Source: Zunongwangia endophytica (GTDB lineage: Bacteria; Bacteroidota; Bacteroidia; Flavobacteriales; Flavobacteriaceae). Taken from it: a DNA stretch of 64,000 nucleotides. The notes below the pieces were generated by a model. It worked only from the letters and a program-made list of their open reading frames with translations, made no database searches and was not told the origin of the DNA. Shown one piece after another: positions 46,454 through 56,680 of the stretch. The DNA lies in NCBI RefSeq assembly GCF_030409505.1, contig NZ_JAUFPZ010000002.1:4036501-4100500 (forward strand). Reading direction: 5' to 3'. Made by a program: the position numbers and the translations under genes. Within the stretch, counting starts at the first letter, position 1. Each line of letters opens with the position of its first letter.

Positions 46454-49021
46454 TTAGAAAGGATAATTAATCCCAACATTATAAACCGCATGGCCAAAGT
46501 TGTATTCTTTAAACCATCTGTTGCCTAATGATCTGCCTGGATTATAGGTTTTAAAGCCAACGTCGAATCTTAAAATGAAAAAATTGAAATCGTAGCGTAA
46601 ACCAAAACCAGAGCCTACAGCGATGTCTTTTAAATCGGAAAAAGAAGTGAATGTAGAAGCATCATCCTCTACTATATCCAAAACATTCCAAATATTCCCA
46701 ATATCTACAAAAAACGCACTATTTAAAGAACCAAATAGATTGTATCGATGTTCTAAGTTAAGTGCTAATTTCATGTTAGCTTCATTAAACTCATTACGTC
46801 CGCCACTGCTGCCGGGACCAAGATCGTAAGCCTGCCACGCTCGATTATCGTTGGGACCTCCGGCAAAGAAACTTCTGGTAAAGGGAATGCTGTTAGCATT
46901 TCCGTATGGGATGGCAATACCACCAAAAGCTCTAATCGCAAAAATGTTTTGATGTCCTAAATCCCAATGCTTAATAAAATCGATCTCTGGTTTTACATAT
47001 TGAGAGAAATTTACACCAAGAACATCATAGTTTCCATTAGAATTTTTATCTAAACCAGCAAGACTGGACGCTGCATATAAAAAGTTACCAGCAGTTTCTA
47101 ACTTTATTCTGAAACGAGTAAACTCACGATCGTAAAGATTGTCTTTCGTATTCCACAAATAAGTGAAATTAGAAGCAAATATTAAGTTATTCTCTGTTAA
47201 TCGCTGTTTTCGCTCACCAATATTTCTTACGATTTGAGATTGATTTGTAGTGAGCCCCGTAGTTGTACTTCGGTTATTATTTATATCGTTAATAAAAGCA
47301 TTAGCGCCTTTAGGAATAGTAAGATTTCCACTACCATTTAAGTAAGCAGGATCGGTGACTACATTTACCGAATTTACGACTTCATTTAAATCTTGATAAG
47401 AACTTCTATAAACATTAAAGTAATTGGCAGCATTTAAATTTCTTACATACTGGATATCGAGTAAATCAAAACTATTGGTAAGTTTTTTAGAAGGCGTCCA
47501 CTTATAGTTTAGCTCTCCGGTAATATTTTGTTTGTCGAGCCCGATATTGGTTTGCGTACTCACGCCAATGCTTAGCGATGTGAACGGTGACATGTATTTA
47601 GGAACTAACTTTTCGGTATTAATAGGGAAGAAAATTCGTGGAAAAGTTAGACTAACATCTGCGCCAATTTCAGTAATATCGAAAAAGCGATCTTCGCTGC
47701 TATTGGTTACCGCGTCTTTTGAAGAACCTATGCTTCCTCTTGCTGATATTTCAAAATTTTCAGCTCCACCAAATACATTTCTTATTAATAACGATCCACC
47801 AAATCCTATCCCGAATTTTTGAATATTCGATTGAGAAAGATCAAAATTGAATCCCAAAGAATACTTTTGCTGCGGCGTTAGAAAAATATTGGTGATTAAA
47901 TCTGTCCCCGTGCTATCTTCGGGATCTGGCATGTATTGGATATTCGGATATTTAAAAACTCGATAAGAATTTAAACGGCTGTACGTTCTGGTACGATCAA
48001 TATCTCTGTAAATTCTACCCGGTCTAATAAAAACTGCATCGGTAATCGCTTCAGGTTTATAATTTAGCTCATCGTAAGAATAAAGATAATAACCTCCTTT
48101 TACCTGTGCGCTGTCTAATAAAGGTTTATTTTTATTAGTGAATTTATAGTCGGTTATAATATTAACCCGACTAATTTTATGAATTTTAAAGCTGTTTTTT
48201 ACAGTGTCTTCTTCAGCCGTCGGTAGATCTCCAATAATCACACTAGTATTCACATTGTAATTGGTGTTAATGGTATCGGCATCAAAGCTAATGTATTCTT
48301 GTTCGAAATTATAAACACCATTATTTCTAAAAAGAGATGTTAATCGATCCCTTTCCGCATTATAATCTAAGGTTTTGTATTGCCTGCCAGATTTAATAAC
48401 CGAATTTTGATCGTGCTCATTATAAATAGAATCCAAAACAGGAGAACTAATTCTTGTTTTAATTGAATCTACATCGTAAGCTTTCCCGGTTTCTACAAAG
48501 TATTCTACTCGGGCTTTTTTTTCTTCCTCTAAAGGAATAATTTCTGAAGATGTTGTTACATTAAACCAACCGTTATTCCAGTAATATGACCTTAATTTTT
48601 CTTCGGAATCTTCTATATCCTTGTTTTTAAGTATAACCGGAGCCTCACCAGTTCGCTTTAACCAGGCATTAAAGTCTTTTTTATTCTGAATTAATTGATC
48701 AAACTGCTTTCTGGAAAGTCGATTTACAAGGCGTCTAAATTTTACCGAATCTTGAATATATTTTTCATTTAAAACCGAATCGATATGAGGTCTTGCCAGA
48801 TTATAAAAATGCAAACGTAATGGGATACCCAGTAATTTTGTGTTTGGCTCTTGATCTAACTGCCCGTAAACGCTGGTTTGATTCGTTTTTTCGCCATTAA
48901 CGTAAATTTGGTTTTGCTCCAACAGCTGCTGATTCTCCTCTAAGCGCTTTACGGCATCACAGGAAAACAGAAAAAGGGTTGCTAAAAAAAATAATGATAT
49001 TTTTGCGAAAAGCCTTTTCAA
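46454..49021 (-). CDS. TamL-type BamA/TamA-family outer-membrane lipoprotein
   Basis: An 855-residue barrel protein of the Omp85 superfamily. The signal peptide ends at Cys 21 (LFLFSC), which makes it a lipoprotein, as in TamL of Bacteroidota, which replaces TamA. POTRA-like domains cover about 30-400, for example RVEYFVETGKAYDVDSIKTRI. The C-terminal 16-strand barrel runs to the end and includes the Omp85 lid-lock segment RSFFAGGPNDNRAW and VGSGFGLRYDF. TamB is not next to it in this window. It is divergent from the SpoU methyltransferase across 38 bases. Confidence 0.85.
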   Translation of the reverse strand: MKRLFAKISLFFLATLFLFSCDAVKRLEENQQLLEQNQIYVNGEKTNQTSVYGQLDQEPNTKLLGIPLRLHFYNLARPHIDSVLNEKYIQDSVKFRRLVNRLSRKQFDQLIQNKKDFNAWLKRTGEAPVILKNKDIEDSEEKLRSYYWNNGWFNVTTSSEIIPLEEEKKARVEYFVETGKAYDVDSIKTRISSPVLDSIYNEHDQNSVIKSGRQYKTLDYNAERDRLTSLFRNNGVYNFEQEYISFDADTINTNYNVNTSVIIGDLPTAEEDTVKNSFKIHKISRVNIITDYKFTNKNKPLLDSAQVKGGYYLYSYDELNYKPEAITDAVFIRPGRIYRDIDRTRTYSRLNSYRVFKYPNIQYMPDPEDSTGTDLITNIFLTPQQKYSLGFNFDLSQSNIQKFGIGFGGSLLIRNVFGGAENFEISARGSIGSSKDAVTNSSEDRFFDITEIGADVSLTFPRIFFPINTEKLVPKYMSPFTSLSIGVSTQTNIGLDKQNITGELNYKWTPSKKLTNSFDLLDIQYVRNLNAANYFNVYRSSYQDLNEVVNSVNVVTDPAYLNGSGNLTIPKGANAFINDINNNRSTTTGLTTNQSQIVRNIGERKQRLTENNLIFASNFTYLWNTKDNLYDREFTRFRIKLETAGNFLYAASSLAGLDKNSNGNYDVLGVNFSQYVKPEIDFIKHWDLGHQNIFAIRAFGGIAIPYGNANSIPFTRSFFAGGPNDNRAWQAYDLGPGSSGGRNEFNEANMKLALNLEHRYNLFGSLNSAFFVDIGNIWNVLDIVEDDASTFTSFSDLKDIAVGSGFGLRYDFNFFILRFDVGFKTYNPGRSLGNRWFKEYNFGHAVYNVGINYPF

Positions 49022-49059
49022 ACAGTAGGTTTTAAAGTGATCAAAAATACATTTTTTGG

Positions 49060-49782
49060 ATGGTTAGTAAAAGCCAAATTAAATTAATAACGAGCCTGGG
49101 ACAAAAAAAGTACCGTCAAAAAAACGGACTATTTGTTGTTGAAGGAATCAAAGTGATTCGAGAACTTTTAAATTCTGATTTTCAGTTAGAAAAATTATTT
49201 GCTTCTGAAGCGATTTTCGATATTTCTGAAGATCAATTTGTTTTAGCAGATGAGCGCGAGTTAAAGAAAATTACTTTTCTAAAAACGCCACAAACTGCAT
49301 TGGCGCTTTTTAAAATTCCGCAGCCAAAACTAGAAACTCTGGATGATCTTACCATTGCTTTGGATGGTGTTCGAGATCCAGGGAATTTAGGAACGATCAT
49401 TAGACTTTGCGATTGGTTTGGAGTTAAAAATCTGGTATGCTCTAAAGATACCGTAGATTGCTACAATCCAAAAGTTATACAGTCTAGCATGGGATCGATT
49501 ACTCGTGTAAATGTGATCTATGAAAATTTAGCTGAATTTTTACAAGATCAGGATTTGGTAACCTATGGCACTTTTATGGAAGGTGAGAATGTCTACCAAA
49601 AGCAACTTCAGGAAAAATCTGTTTTGGTAATGGGGAACGAGGCAAATGGTATCACTTCAGAAATTGAAAAGCTCATTTCAGAAAAAATAAGTATTCCGCA
49701 ATTTGGCCAATCTCAGGAAACCGAAAGTTTAAATGTAGCAACGGCTACTGCCATTTTCTTAAGTGAATTCCGCAGAAAATAA
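49060..49782 (+). CDS. SpoU/TrmH-family RNA 2'-O-methyltransferase
   Basis: A 240-residue SAM-dependent enzyme methylating rRNA or tRNA. The substrate-binding N-terminus is MVSKSQIKLITSLGQKKYR and FVVEGIKVIRELL. The knotted SpoU domain has LDGVRDPGNLGTIIR (motif 1), VMGNEANGI (motif 2) and SLNVATATAIFLSEFRR (motif 3). Target nucleotide is not known. Its end is convergent with porT. Confidence 0.9.
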   Translation: MVSKSQIKLITSLGQKKYRQKNGLFVVEGIKVIRELLNSDFQLEKLFASEAIFDISEDQFVLADERELKKITFLKTPQTALALFKIPQPKLETLDDLTIALDGVRDPGNLGTIIRLCDWFGVKNLVCSKDTVDCYNPKVIQSSMGSITRVNVIYENLAEFLQDQDLVTYGTFMEGENVYQKQLQEKSVLVMGNEANGITSEIEKLISEKISIPQFGQSQETESLNVATATAIFLSEFRRK

Positions 49783-49816
49783 TTTCTTCGGAAGAAGAAA
49801 ATAGCTTGTTTTATTT

Positions 49817-50536
49817 TTACTGAAATGTAAAGTTTAAAAACACGGCACGAGTAGTCATGCGATCGATGTTTCCTGTATAAATACTATTAGGATTATCATC
49901 ACGAACCAGTTCGTCATTTAAACCAAAGACTCCACGAATGGAAGGCGTAAATTTGAAGTAATAAAGGTAGAAATCAATCCCAAAGCCAATTTCCCAATTA
50001 TAATTATTAGTAGTCATTCTAAACTGCCCATCGTAATTATCATCAGCATTATCTTCGTTACTCGACAAGTTGGTAGAATAGGAAACGCCACCTACGATAA
50101 ATGGTCTGAAGTTATTTAAACGATTCGTATTTATTTTTAATAATAACGGAACGTGAATATAAGTAGAATTGATTTCTCGATATCTGTTGTCTTCAGTAAC
50201 ACCATTTCCCGGAGTAAAATAAAATCCTCTAGAGCTGAAATTTACTCCTGGTTGAAGGCGTAAATCTACATTTTTATGAAGCTTCAGATTTCCTAATAAT
50301 CCAACATTAAAGCCAATATTTCTATCTACAGCGATTTCACGACCGGTACGTGGACTGCGATCATAATTTTTATAATCGAAATGAAAGTCGTAGCTGTTAA
50401 ATCCAAGAAAATAACCCCAAGACCATCTTTTATTGTCGATATCGACACTTTGCTGCACTTTTTCTTTAGAAAAGAGCTGGGCTTGTGCTGGTTTTAACGA
50501 AAAGATGATGATGAATAGGATAAAATATCGCTTCAT
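49817..50536 (-). CDS. porT: PorT, type IX secretion outer-membrane protein
   Basis: A 239-residue barrel protein of the type IX secretion system needed to export CTD-bearing proteins such as the SprB-like protein of this window. I use the ATG at 50536 giving MKRYFILFIIIFSLKPAQAQ as signal; an upstream start at 50569 would overlap ubiE. Barrel strands include WSWGYFLGFNSYDFHFDY, LRLQPGVNFSSRGFYFTPG, YIHVPLLLKI and GIDFYLYYFKFTPSIRG. The ubiE-porT order is typical of flavobacteria and supports the name. Confidence 0.85.
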   Translation of the reverse strand: MKRYFILFIIIFSLKPAQAQLFSKEKVQQSVDIDNKRWSWGYFLGFNSYDFHFDYKNYDRSPRTGREIAVDRNIGFNVGLLGNLKLHKNVDLRLQPGVNFSSRGFYFTPGNGVTEDNRYREINSTYIHVPLLLKINTNRLNNFRPFIVGGVSYSTNLSSNEDNADDNYDGQFRMTTNNYNWEIGFGIDFYLYYFKFTPSIRGVFGLNDELVRDDNPNSIYTGNIDRMTTRAVFLNFTFQ

Positions 50537-50540
50537 ACAA

Positions 50541-51272
50541 TTACTTTGATGCATTATATATTGTGGCAACTCCTAAAGTTTGTGGAGCACTTGCTACAGA
50601 TATAAACCCAATTTTCTTTAAAATATTGTTGAATTGTTCTCCGTAAGGAAATTCTGCAGCACTTTTGCTTAAATAACTGTAGGCATCTTTATCTTCAGAG
50701 AAAAGTTTTCCTAAAGTAGGCAGAACCATATTAGAGTAAAATTTATATCCTTGTTTAAAAGGGAATTTAGTAGGTACAGAAGTTTCTAGCACGATAAATA
50801 AACCTCCTTTTTTAAGGACACGGTAAATTTCTGATAAGCCAAGTTCTAAATTCTCGAAATTACGAACACCAAAAGCTACAGTAATTACATCGAAAGAATT
50901 ATCCTCAAATGGTAAGGCTTCAGAATCTCCCTGAATCATTTCTATCTGAGTTTGCAGATTTTTAGACATAATTTTTTTACGCCCAACCTTTAACATTCCT
51001 TCAGATAAATCTAATCCAACAATTTTTTTAGCGCTGGCAGCTTCAGCAATTTGTATCGCAAGATCTCCGGTACCTGTAGCAATATCTAAAACCGTTTCTG
51101 GTTGATGGAATTTGGCCATTTGTACAACCTTTTTTCTCCAGCTTACATCAGTTCCCATAGAAATTACGCGGTTCATGCCGTCGTATTTTCCAGAGATTTT
51201 ATCAAACATTTGCTCTACCTGCTGCTTTTTAGTTTGGGAAGAACCATCGTAAGGAGTAATTTTTTTGCCCAT
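50541..51272 (-). CDS. ubiE: Demethylmenaquinone methyltransferase
   Basis: SAM-dependent methylation of demethylmenaquinone in the last step of menaquinone synthesis; 243 residues. It has the Ubie/COQ5 sequence KYDGMNRVISMGTDVSWRKK, SAM motif VLDIATGTGDLAIQIA, MIQGDSEALPFEDNSFDVITVAFGVRNF and GGLFIVLETS. A TATCTTTG promoter box lies just upstream, and porT follows by 4 bases. Confidence 0.95.
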   Translation of the reverse strand: MGKKITPYDGSSQTKKQQVEQMFDKISGKYDGMNRVISMGTDVSWRKKVVQMAKFHQPETVLDIATGTGDLAIQIAEAASAKKIVGLDLSEGMLKVGRKKIMSKNLQTQIEMIQGDSEALPFEDNSFDVITVAFGVRNFENLELGLSEIYRVLKKGGLFIVLETSVPTKFPFKQGYKFYSNMVLPTLGKLFSEDKDAYSYLSKSAAEFPYGEQFNNILKKIGFISVASAPQTLGVATIYNASK

Positions 51273-51288
51273 TTCTGCAATTTTGGTT

Positions 51289-51296
51289 CAAAGATA
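51289..51296 (-). promoter_or_regulatory. -7 box of ubiE-porT
   Basis: The minus strand reads TATCTTTG, 16 bases before the ubiE ATG. Confidence 0.5.
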
Positions 51297-51375
51297 AGTT
51301 TTATAGAATAATTAGTAGATAAAGATTTCTGAATTGTTCTTATGTACTCAGTTTTAGGTTTATTCAAAAATAACT

Positions 51376-51383
51376 TACCTTTG
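51376..51383 (+). promoter_or_regulatory. -7 box of trkA-trkH
   Basis: TACCTTTG matches TAnnTTTG, 27 bases before the trkA ATG. The -33 part is only TTTT. Confidence 0.45.
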
Positions 51384-51410
51384 CACCTCTTTACAATTTG
51401 AAGCTGTTAT

Positions 51411-52760
51411 ATGAAAATAATTATCGCCGGTGCAGGTGAAGTGGGCTTTCATTTAGCTAAATTACTATCTTTTGAATCCCAGGATATTACCCTGATCGAT
51501 CCTAATAGAGATAGATTGCAATATGCAGATACACATTTGGATATTCGAACTATTAAGGGTGACTCCAGTTCGATCGCAATTTTAAAAGAAGCCCAGGTTA
51601 AGCATACCGATATGTTAATTAGTGTGACATCTAGCGAAGCCACTAATATTACGGTATGCGTACTAGCTAAACAGCTTGGTGCCTTAAGAACCATCGCTCG
51701 TATTTCTAATACTGAGTTTTTAGAGAAGAAAGAAGAGATTGGATTTACCCAATTTGGTATAGATGAACTTATTTCTCCTGAAGCTTTAGCAGCAAGAGAA
51801 ATCGCTTTATTACTGAATCAGTCTGCTTTTAATGATAGTTACGAGTTTGAAGAAGGCGCGCTAACCATGATTGGTTTAAGCTTATCCAGAACGGCACGTT
51901 TTGTAGGGAAAACCGTAAAAGAAGCAGCACGTATTTTTCCGCAGCTTAATTTTGTTCCTATTGCGATACAACGTTTTGGTACGCAGTATACTTTAATACC
52001 TCGCGGAGATACACAATTTAAAGAAGGCGATCAGGTATATTTTATTACACTGAAAAGTGGAGTAGAAGAATTATATAATCTTACCGGAAAGACCAAACAG
52101 GAAATAAAAAGTGTGATGATCCTTGGCGGTAGTAAGATTGGAAGAAAAACTGCCAGAGATTTATGCCGAAACAATTTTAACGTAAAGCTGGTTGAAGCGA
52201 ATAAAGAAAAAGCTTACGATCTGGCAGACGAATTGCCAAATACATTGATCATTCACGGTGATGGCCGAAATGTAGAATTACTGGAAGAAGAAAATATTCA
52301 CGATATGGATGCTTTTATCGCAGTAACCGGTAATTCTGAAACCAATATTATGTCCTGCCTGGTTGCGAAATCCAAGAGTGTGAAGAAAACAATCTCTTTG
52401 GTCGAAAATATGGATTATTTTCAGCTAAGCCATTCTATAGGAATCGATACGCTTATTAACAAAAAGCTCTTAGCCGCAAATAATATTTTTAGATATATCC
52501 GAAAAGGAGAAGTGGTTGCGATGACCAAGCTCAACAACATGAATGCTGAGCTTTTAGAATTTATCGTGAAACCTGGCTCTCAGGTAGCCGGTAAAAAAAT
52601 TAAGAATCTTGATTTTCCTCGTTCAGCAATTATCGGTGGTATTATTCGTCACGGGGAGGGAATTATTGCTTTAGGCGAATTCCTTATAAAGCCGGGCGAC
52701 CGTATTGTAGTTTGTTGTTTACCGCGCTCGATTAAGAAGGTTGAAAAATTATTCCTGTAA
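51411..52760 (+). CDS. trkA: TrkA, regulatory subunit of the potassium uptake system
   Basis: A 449-residue cytoplasmic gating protein with two NAD-binding and two RCK-C halves. The first nucleotide fold starts MKIIIAGAGEVGFHLAKLL, and the second VMILGGSKIGRKTARDL near 233. RCK-C segments lie at about 150-220 and 365-449, the latter with PGSQVAGKKIKNLDFP and LIKPGDRIVVCC. Its stop codon and the trkH start share one base (TAATG), so they are translationally coupled. Confidence 0.94.
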   Translation: MKIIIAGAGEVGFHLAKLLSFESQDITLIDPNRDRLQYADTHLDIRTIKGDSSSIAILKEAQVKHTDMLISVTSSEATNITVCVLAKQLGALRTIARISNTEFLEKKEEIGFTQFGIDELISPEALAAREIALLLNQSAFNDSYEFEEGALTMIGLSLSRTARFVGKTVKEAARIFPQLNFVPIAIQRFGTQYTLIPRGDTQFKEGDQVYFITLKSGVEELYNLTGKTKQEIKSVMILGGSKIGRKTARDLCRNNFNVKLVEANKEKAYDLADELPNTLIIHGDGRNVELLEEENIHDMDAFIAVTGNSETNIMSCLVAKSKSVKKTISLVENMDYFQLSHSIGIDTLINKKLLAANNIFRYIRKGEVVAMTKLNNMNAELLEFIVKPGSQVAGKKIKNLDFPRSAIIGGIIRHGEGIIALGEFLIKPGDRIVVCCLPRSIKKVEKLFL

Positions 52761-54256
52761 TGCCGAAACTTAACTTTAAGGTTATTTTACATGTCATGGG
52801 ATTACTGTTACTCTGTAATGGCGGTTTTATGCTTTTATCAGTACTTATCAGTTTTGTGTACAAAGATGGTGTTACTTTAGGTATTTCTTCTGCGGCACTA
52901 GTAACTTTGCTTATCGGTACTTTATTGATGTTTACGACACGTGGACACAGCAAAGAAGTTAAGGTTAGGGAAGGTTATATTATTGTAAGTTTTGGCTGGA
53001 TTTTTATGGCTTTAAGTGGTTGTTTACCTTATGTGATGACCAAAGCCATTCCCGATTTTACGAATGCTTTTTTCGAAACCATGTCGGGTTACACCACAAC
53101 AGGAGCTTCGATATTAAATGATATTGAGTCGATTCCAAAAGGAATTTTATTTTGGAGAAGTCTTACCCATTGGATAGGCGGGATGGGAATTATAGTTCTT
53201 GCTATTGCTATTTTACCGCTTTTAGGAATAGGAGGGATGCAGTTATTTGCTGCGGAATCTCCCGGGCCAAGTGCCGATAAATTAAAGCCGAGAATTACCG
53301 ATACTGCTAAACGATTGTGGCTTATTTATGTAAGCTATACTGCTGCTGAAACTGTATTGCTTATGCTGGCAGGAATGGATTTCTTTGATGCTATAAACCA
53401 TGCATTTAGTACACTTTCTACCGGAGGATTCTCTACTAAAAATGCAAGCATGGCCTATTGGAATGATAATCCAATGATCCAATACATTATTATCCTATTT
53501 ATGTTTTTGGCGGGAAGTAACTTTGTGATGAGTTACTTTGCATTTAAAGGCCGAGTGCAACGTGTGCTTCAGGACGATGAGTTTAAATGGTATTTCTGGT
53601 TTGTAGGTATTTTTACATTAATTTCTTCTCTAATAGTATATTTTCAGGCAGATGTTTCTTTGTCTTCCATAGATCATCCTATGGTTTGGGGAGAAGGTGA
53701 AAGTGCGTTTCGACATTCCTTATTTCAGGTGTTAACCGTGATTACAACTACCGGTTTTGTTTCCGCAGATTTTACCATGTGGACACCGTTTTTGACTATT
53801 TTTTACTTCGGAATGTTTTTCTTGGGTGGCTCTGCCGGAAGTACAGCTGGTGGTGTAAAAGTTATGCGACATATAATTATGATCCGTAACGGATTTATTC
53901 AATTTAAGCGTACGCTTCATCCTAATGCAATTTTGCCGGTACGCTTCAATAAAAAGTCAATTAACAGCGATATTGTATTTAATATTCAGGGATTTTTTAT
54001 CCTTTATATGTTGTCTTTCATTATCGGAGCGGTTGTTTTAGCTGCTTTAGGTTTAGATTTTGAAACTGCAATTGGTGGCGCAGCTTCCTCTTTAGGGAAT
54101 ATTGGCCCGGCGTTTGGAGCACTTAGCCCGGTAAATAACTTCGATTTGTTACCAGATTTTGGGAAATGGTGGTGTTCTTTTTTAATGCTAATCGGTAGGC
54201 TGGAACTTTTTACAGTACTTATTATTTTAACTCCATTCTTCTGGAGGAATCGTTAG
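52760..54256 (+). CDS. trkH: TrkH, potassium channel subunit
   Basis: A 498-residue inner-membrane protein with four pore-loop repeats. Filter segments are TTTGAS near 115, STGGFST near 220, TTTGF near 330 and LGNIGPAFG near 450. Hydrophobic helices fill the rest. It imports K+ under control of TrkA. The terminator after it is shared with the convergent aminotransferase gene. Confidence 0.94.
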   Translation: MPKLNFKVILHVMGLLLLCNGGFMLLSVLISFVYKDGVTLGISSAALVTLLIGTLLMFTTRGHSKEVKVREGYIIVSFGWIFMALSGCLPYVMTKAIPDFTNAFFETMSGYTTTGASILNDIESIPKGILFWRSLTHWIGGMGIIVLAIAILPLLGIGGMQLFAAESPGPSADKLKPRITDTAKRLWLIYVSYTAAETVLLMLAGMDFFDAINHAFSTLSTGGFSTKNASMAYWNDNPMIQYIIILFMFLAGSNFVMSYFAFKGRVQRVLQDDEFKWYFWFVGIFTLISSLIVYFQADVSLSSIDHPMVWGEGESAFRHSLFQVLTVITTTGFVSADFTMWTPFLTIFYFGMFFLGGSAGSTAGGVKVMRHIIMIRNGFIQFKRTLHPNAILPVRFNKKSINSDIVFNIQGFFILYMLSFIIGAVVLAALGLDFETAIGGAASSLGNIGPAFGALSPVNNFDLLPDFGKWWCSFLMLIGRLELFTVLIILTPFFWRNR

Positions 54257-54290
54257 TTCCAAATTTTATAACTAACAGATATTTCACATA

Positions 54291-54317
54291 AAAAAACCGG
54301 CACTAGGCCGGTTTTTT
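54291..54317. terminator. Bidirectional intrinsic terminator
   Basis: AAAAAACCGGC/GCCGGTTTTTT with a short loop. It is shared by trkH and the convergent aminotransferase. Confidence 0.9.
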
Positions 54318-54337
54318 AAATTTATGTTTAGAAAATA

Positions 54338-55528
54338 TTATTCAGCTAAAGCTGATTTAATTCTTTTCATTGCTTCTTCAATTTGTTCCTCGCTAGCCGC
54401 GTAAGAAATTCTAATACATTCAGGATTTCCGAACGCATCACCAGTTACCGTTGCTACCAATGCTTCTTCTAATAAGAACATAGAAAAGTCGGTCGCATTA
54501 TTTATTGCATGTCCTTTAATAGTTTTCCCGAAGTAATGAGAAATATTAGGGAATACATAAAAAGCACCTTCTGGCTCGGTAGTTTCAAATCCTTCGATAG
54601 TATTAAGTAAATCTATGATCAATTTTCTTCTAGATTTAAACTTATCTACCATATAGCTAATCTTGCTAACGGGAGCTTCTAAAGCTGTAATTACAGCTCT
54701 TTGCGCAATACAGTTTGCACCGCTGGTTACCTGGCCCTGTAATTTATTACAAGCACGAGCAATCCAAGATGGTGCGCCAATATATCCAATTCTCCATCCC
54801 GTCATAGCAAATGCTTTTGCAACACCATTAACAGTAACGGTACGATCGTACATATCTTCAAACTCTGCCATAGAAGCGTGACCACCAATATAGTTTATGT
54901 GTTCGTAGATTTCATCACTTACTATAATAATATCTGGGTGTTTTGCTAATACATCAGCTAAAGCTCTAAGCTCTTCTTTAGTATATACCATTCCACTTGG
55001 ATTGCAAGGAGAGCTATACCAAAGCATTTTAGTTTTAGGAGTGATAGCTGCTTCAAGTTGCTCAGGAGTCATTTTAAAATTAGACTCCAATGTTGTTGGC
55101 ACTTCAACTGGTATACCTTCTGCAAGCTTTACAATTTCAGCATAACTTACCCAGTAAGGACATGGTAAAATAACTTCGTCACCAGCATTTAACATCGCTA
55201 AGGCTACGTTGGCTAGCGATTGCTTAGCACCTGTAGAAACAACGATTTGTGGATGAGTATATGTTAAGTTATTATCTCTTTTGAATTTGGTAATAATAGC
55301 ATCTTTAAGCTCTACATAACCATCTACGGGAGAGTAAGAGTTGTAATTATCGTTGATAGCCTGAATTGCGGCATCTTTGATAAAATCTGGCGTATTAAAA
55401 TCTGGCTCTCCAAGTGAAAGGCCAATAATATCTTTACCTTCTGCTCTTAATTCACGCGCTTTAGCTGCCATAGCCAGCGTTTGCGAAGTTGCTAAATTGT
55501 TTATTCTGTTAGAGAGTTTTTCTTGCAT
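54338..55528 (-). CDS. Class I pyridoxal-phosphate aminotransferase (aspartate type)
   Basis: A 396-residue enzyme of the aspartate/aromatic aminotransferase Ib group. It has GLSLGEPDFNTPDFI at the start, STGAKQSLANVALAML, SSPCNPSGMVYT, VSDEIYEHINYIG, the cofactor lysine in VNGVAKAFAMTGWRIGYIG near 237, and the substrate-binding Arg in CIRISYA near 375. Cytoplasmic; probably forms aspartate, but aromatic or prephenate substrates are possible. Confidence 0.9.
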   Translation of the reverse strand: MQEKLSNRINNLATSQTLAMAAKARELRAEGKDIIGLSLGEPDFNTPDFIKDAAIQAINDNYNSYSPVDGYVELKDAIITKFKRDNNLTYTHPQIVVSTGAKQSLANVALAMLNAGDEVILPCPYWVSYAEIVKLAEGIPVEVPTTLESNFKMTPEQLEAAITPKTKMLWYSSPCNPSGMVYTKEELRALADVLAKHPDIIIVSDEIYEHINYIGGHASMAEFEDMYDRTVTVNGVAKAFAMTGWRIGYIGAPSWIARACNKLQGQVTSGANCIAQRAVITALEAPVSKISYMVDKFKSRRKLIIDLLNTIEGFETTEPEGAFYVFPNISHYFGKTIKGHAINNATDFSMFLLEEALVATVTGDAFGNPECIRISYAASEEQIEEAMKRIKSALAE

Positions 55529-55553
55529 TTTAAAATGATTAATAAAATAAGTA

Positions 55554-56660
55554 TTAAGACGATATTGCAGGTTTAGTTCCCATTTCTTTTAAATATTTAA
55601 AATGAGCCATAATCGCTGCGCGTGTGGTTTTGTATTCGTTATAAGGTAAATTACATTCCTGTGCAGTCTGTTTCACTATTTGTGCGATCTTATCATAATG
55701 AATATGACTGATATTAGGGAAAATATGATGTTCTACCTGGTGATTTAACCCACCGGTAAACCAGTTTACAATTTTATTGTTTGTTGAAAAGTTAACTGTG
55801 GTGAATAATTGGTGTATTGCCCAGGTGTTTTTCATAGATCCGGTGTCATCTGGTAATGGCATATCGGTATCCTTAACCACATGAGCTAATTGAAAAACAA
55901 TGCTAAGGATTAGTCCAGCAACATAATGCATTACAAAGAATCCTATTAAAATTTTCCACCACGAAATTGATAAAATCAACATAGGGAGCAAAATCCAAAT
56001 CGCTAAATAGATAATTTTCGTAATAGCTACCGTACTCCATTGTTTAACAGGATTAGGCATTTTTCCGTAAGAAAGTTTTCTTTTTAAATACCTTCTAGAC
56101 TGCTTAAAGTCGGTGGTGATTGCCCAGTTGAACGTTAACAGCCCATATAGAAATATGGAATAATAATGCTGAAATTTGTGGAATTTTCTCCACTCTGCAT
56201 GTTTAGAGAAACGAATGATCCTACCGGCGTCCAGATCTTCATCATGGCCGTGGATATTCGTGTATGTATGGTGAAGTACATTGTGCTGTACCTGCCAGTT
56301 ATAAACATTACCGGCAAGAATATAAATAGTCCCGCCCATAAATTTATTAACCCATTTTTTTGAAGAATAAGATCCATGATTTCCATCATGCATAATATTC
56401 ATTCCGACGCCAGCCATACCAATACCCATTACAACAGTAAGTAAAAGCATCCACCATTGTGAGATATCTAGGGTTAGAATTATAAAATATGGAGATAAAA
56501 ACATGAGAAACATCACTGCTGTTTTTAAATGCAACTGCCAGTTTCCTGTTTTTTTAATGTTATTCTCTTTAAAATAAGTATTTACTCGTTTATTTAAGGT
56601 TCTGAAAAACTTAGCAGAATCTATTCTCGAGAATCGTATATTTGGTTGTGATAAATCCAT
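55554..56660 (-). CDS. Membrane fatty-acid desaturase (front-end type)
   Basis: A 368-residue integral-membrane di-iron desaturase. The three histidine boxes are NIMHDGNHG near 89, HHTYTNIHGHD near 130 and HQVEHHIFPNISH near 315. The Gln in the third box is typical of front-end (delta-5/delta-6, linoleoyl-CoA) desaturases. Four hydrophobic segments lie at about 45-95 and 205-260. It should insert a double bond into acyl lipids, aiding membrane fluidity. It has its own promoter box upstream. Confidence 0.88.
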   Translation of the reverse strand: MDLSQPNIRFSRIDSAKFFRTLNKRVNTYFKENNIKKTGNWQLHLKTAVMFLMFLSPYFIILTLDISQWWMLLLTVVMGIGMAGVGMNIMHDGNHGSYSSKKWVNKFMGGTIYILAGNVYNWQVQHNVLHHTYTNIHGHDEDLDAGRIIRFSKHAEWRKFHKFQHYYSIFLYGLLTFNWAITTDFKQSRRYLKRKLSYGKMPNPVKQWSTVAITKIIYLAIWILLPMLILSISWWKILIGFFVMHYVAGLILSIVFQLAHVVKDTDMPLPDDTGSMKNTWAIHQLFTTVNFSTNNKIVNWFTGGLNHQVEHHIFPNISHIHYDKIAQIVKQTAQECNLPYNEYKTTRAAIMAHFKYLKEMGTKPAISS

Positions 56661-56680
56661 CTGTAAAATTAAACTATCTT

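Noticed and set aside
49783-49800. TTTCTTC/GAAGAAA palindrome as a terminator between the SpoU gene and porT
   Set aside because: The stem is AT-rich with almost no loop and there is no following T-run.
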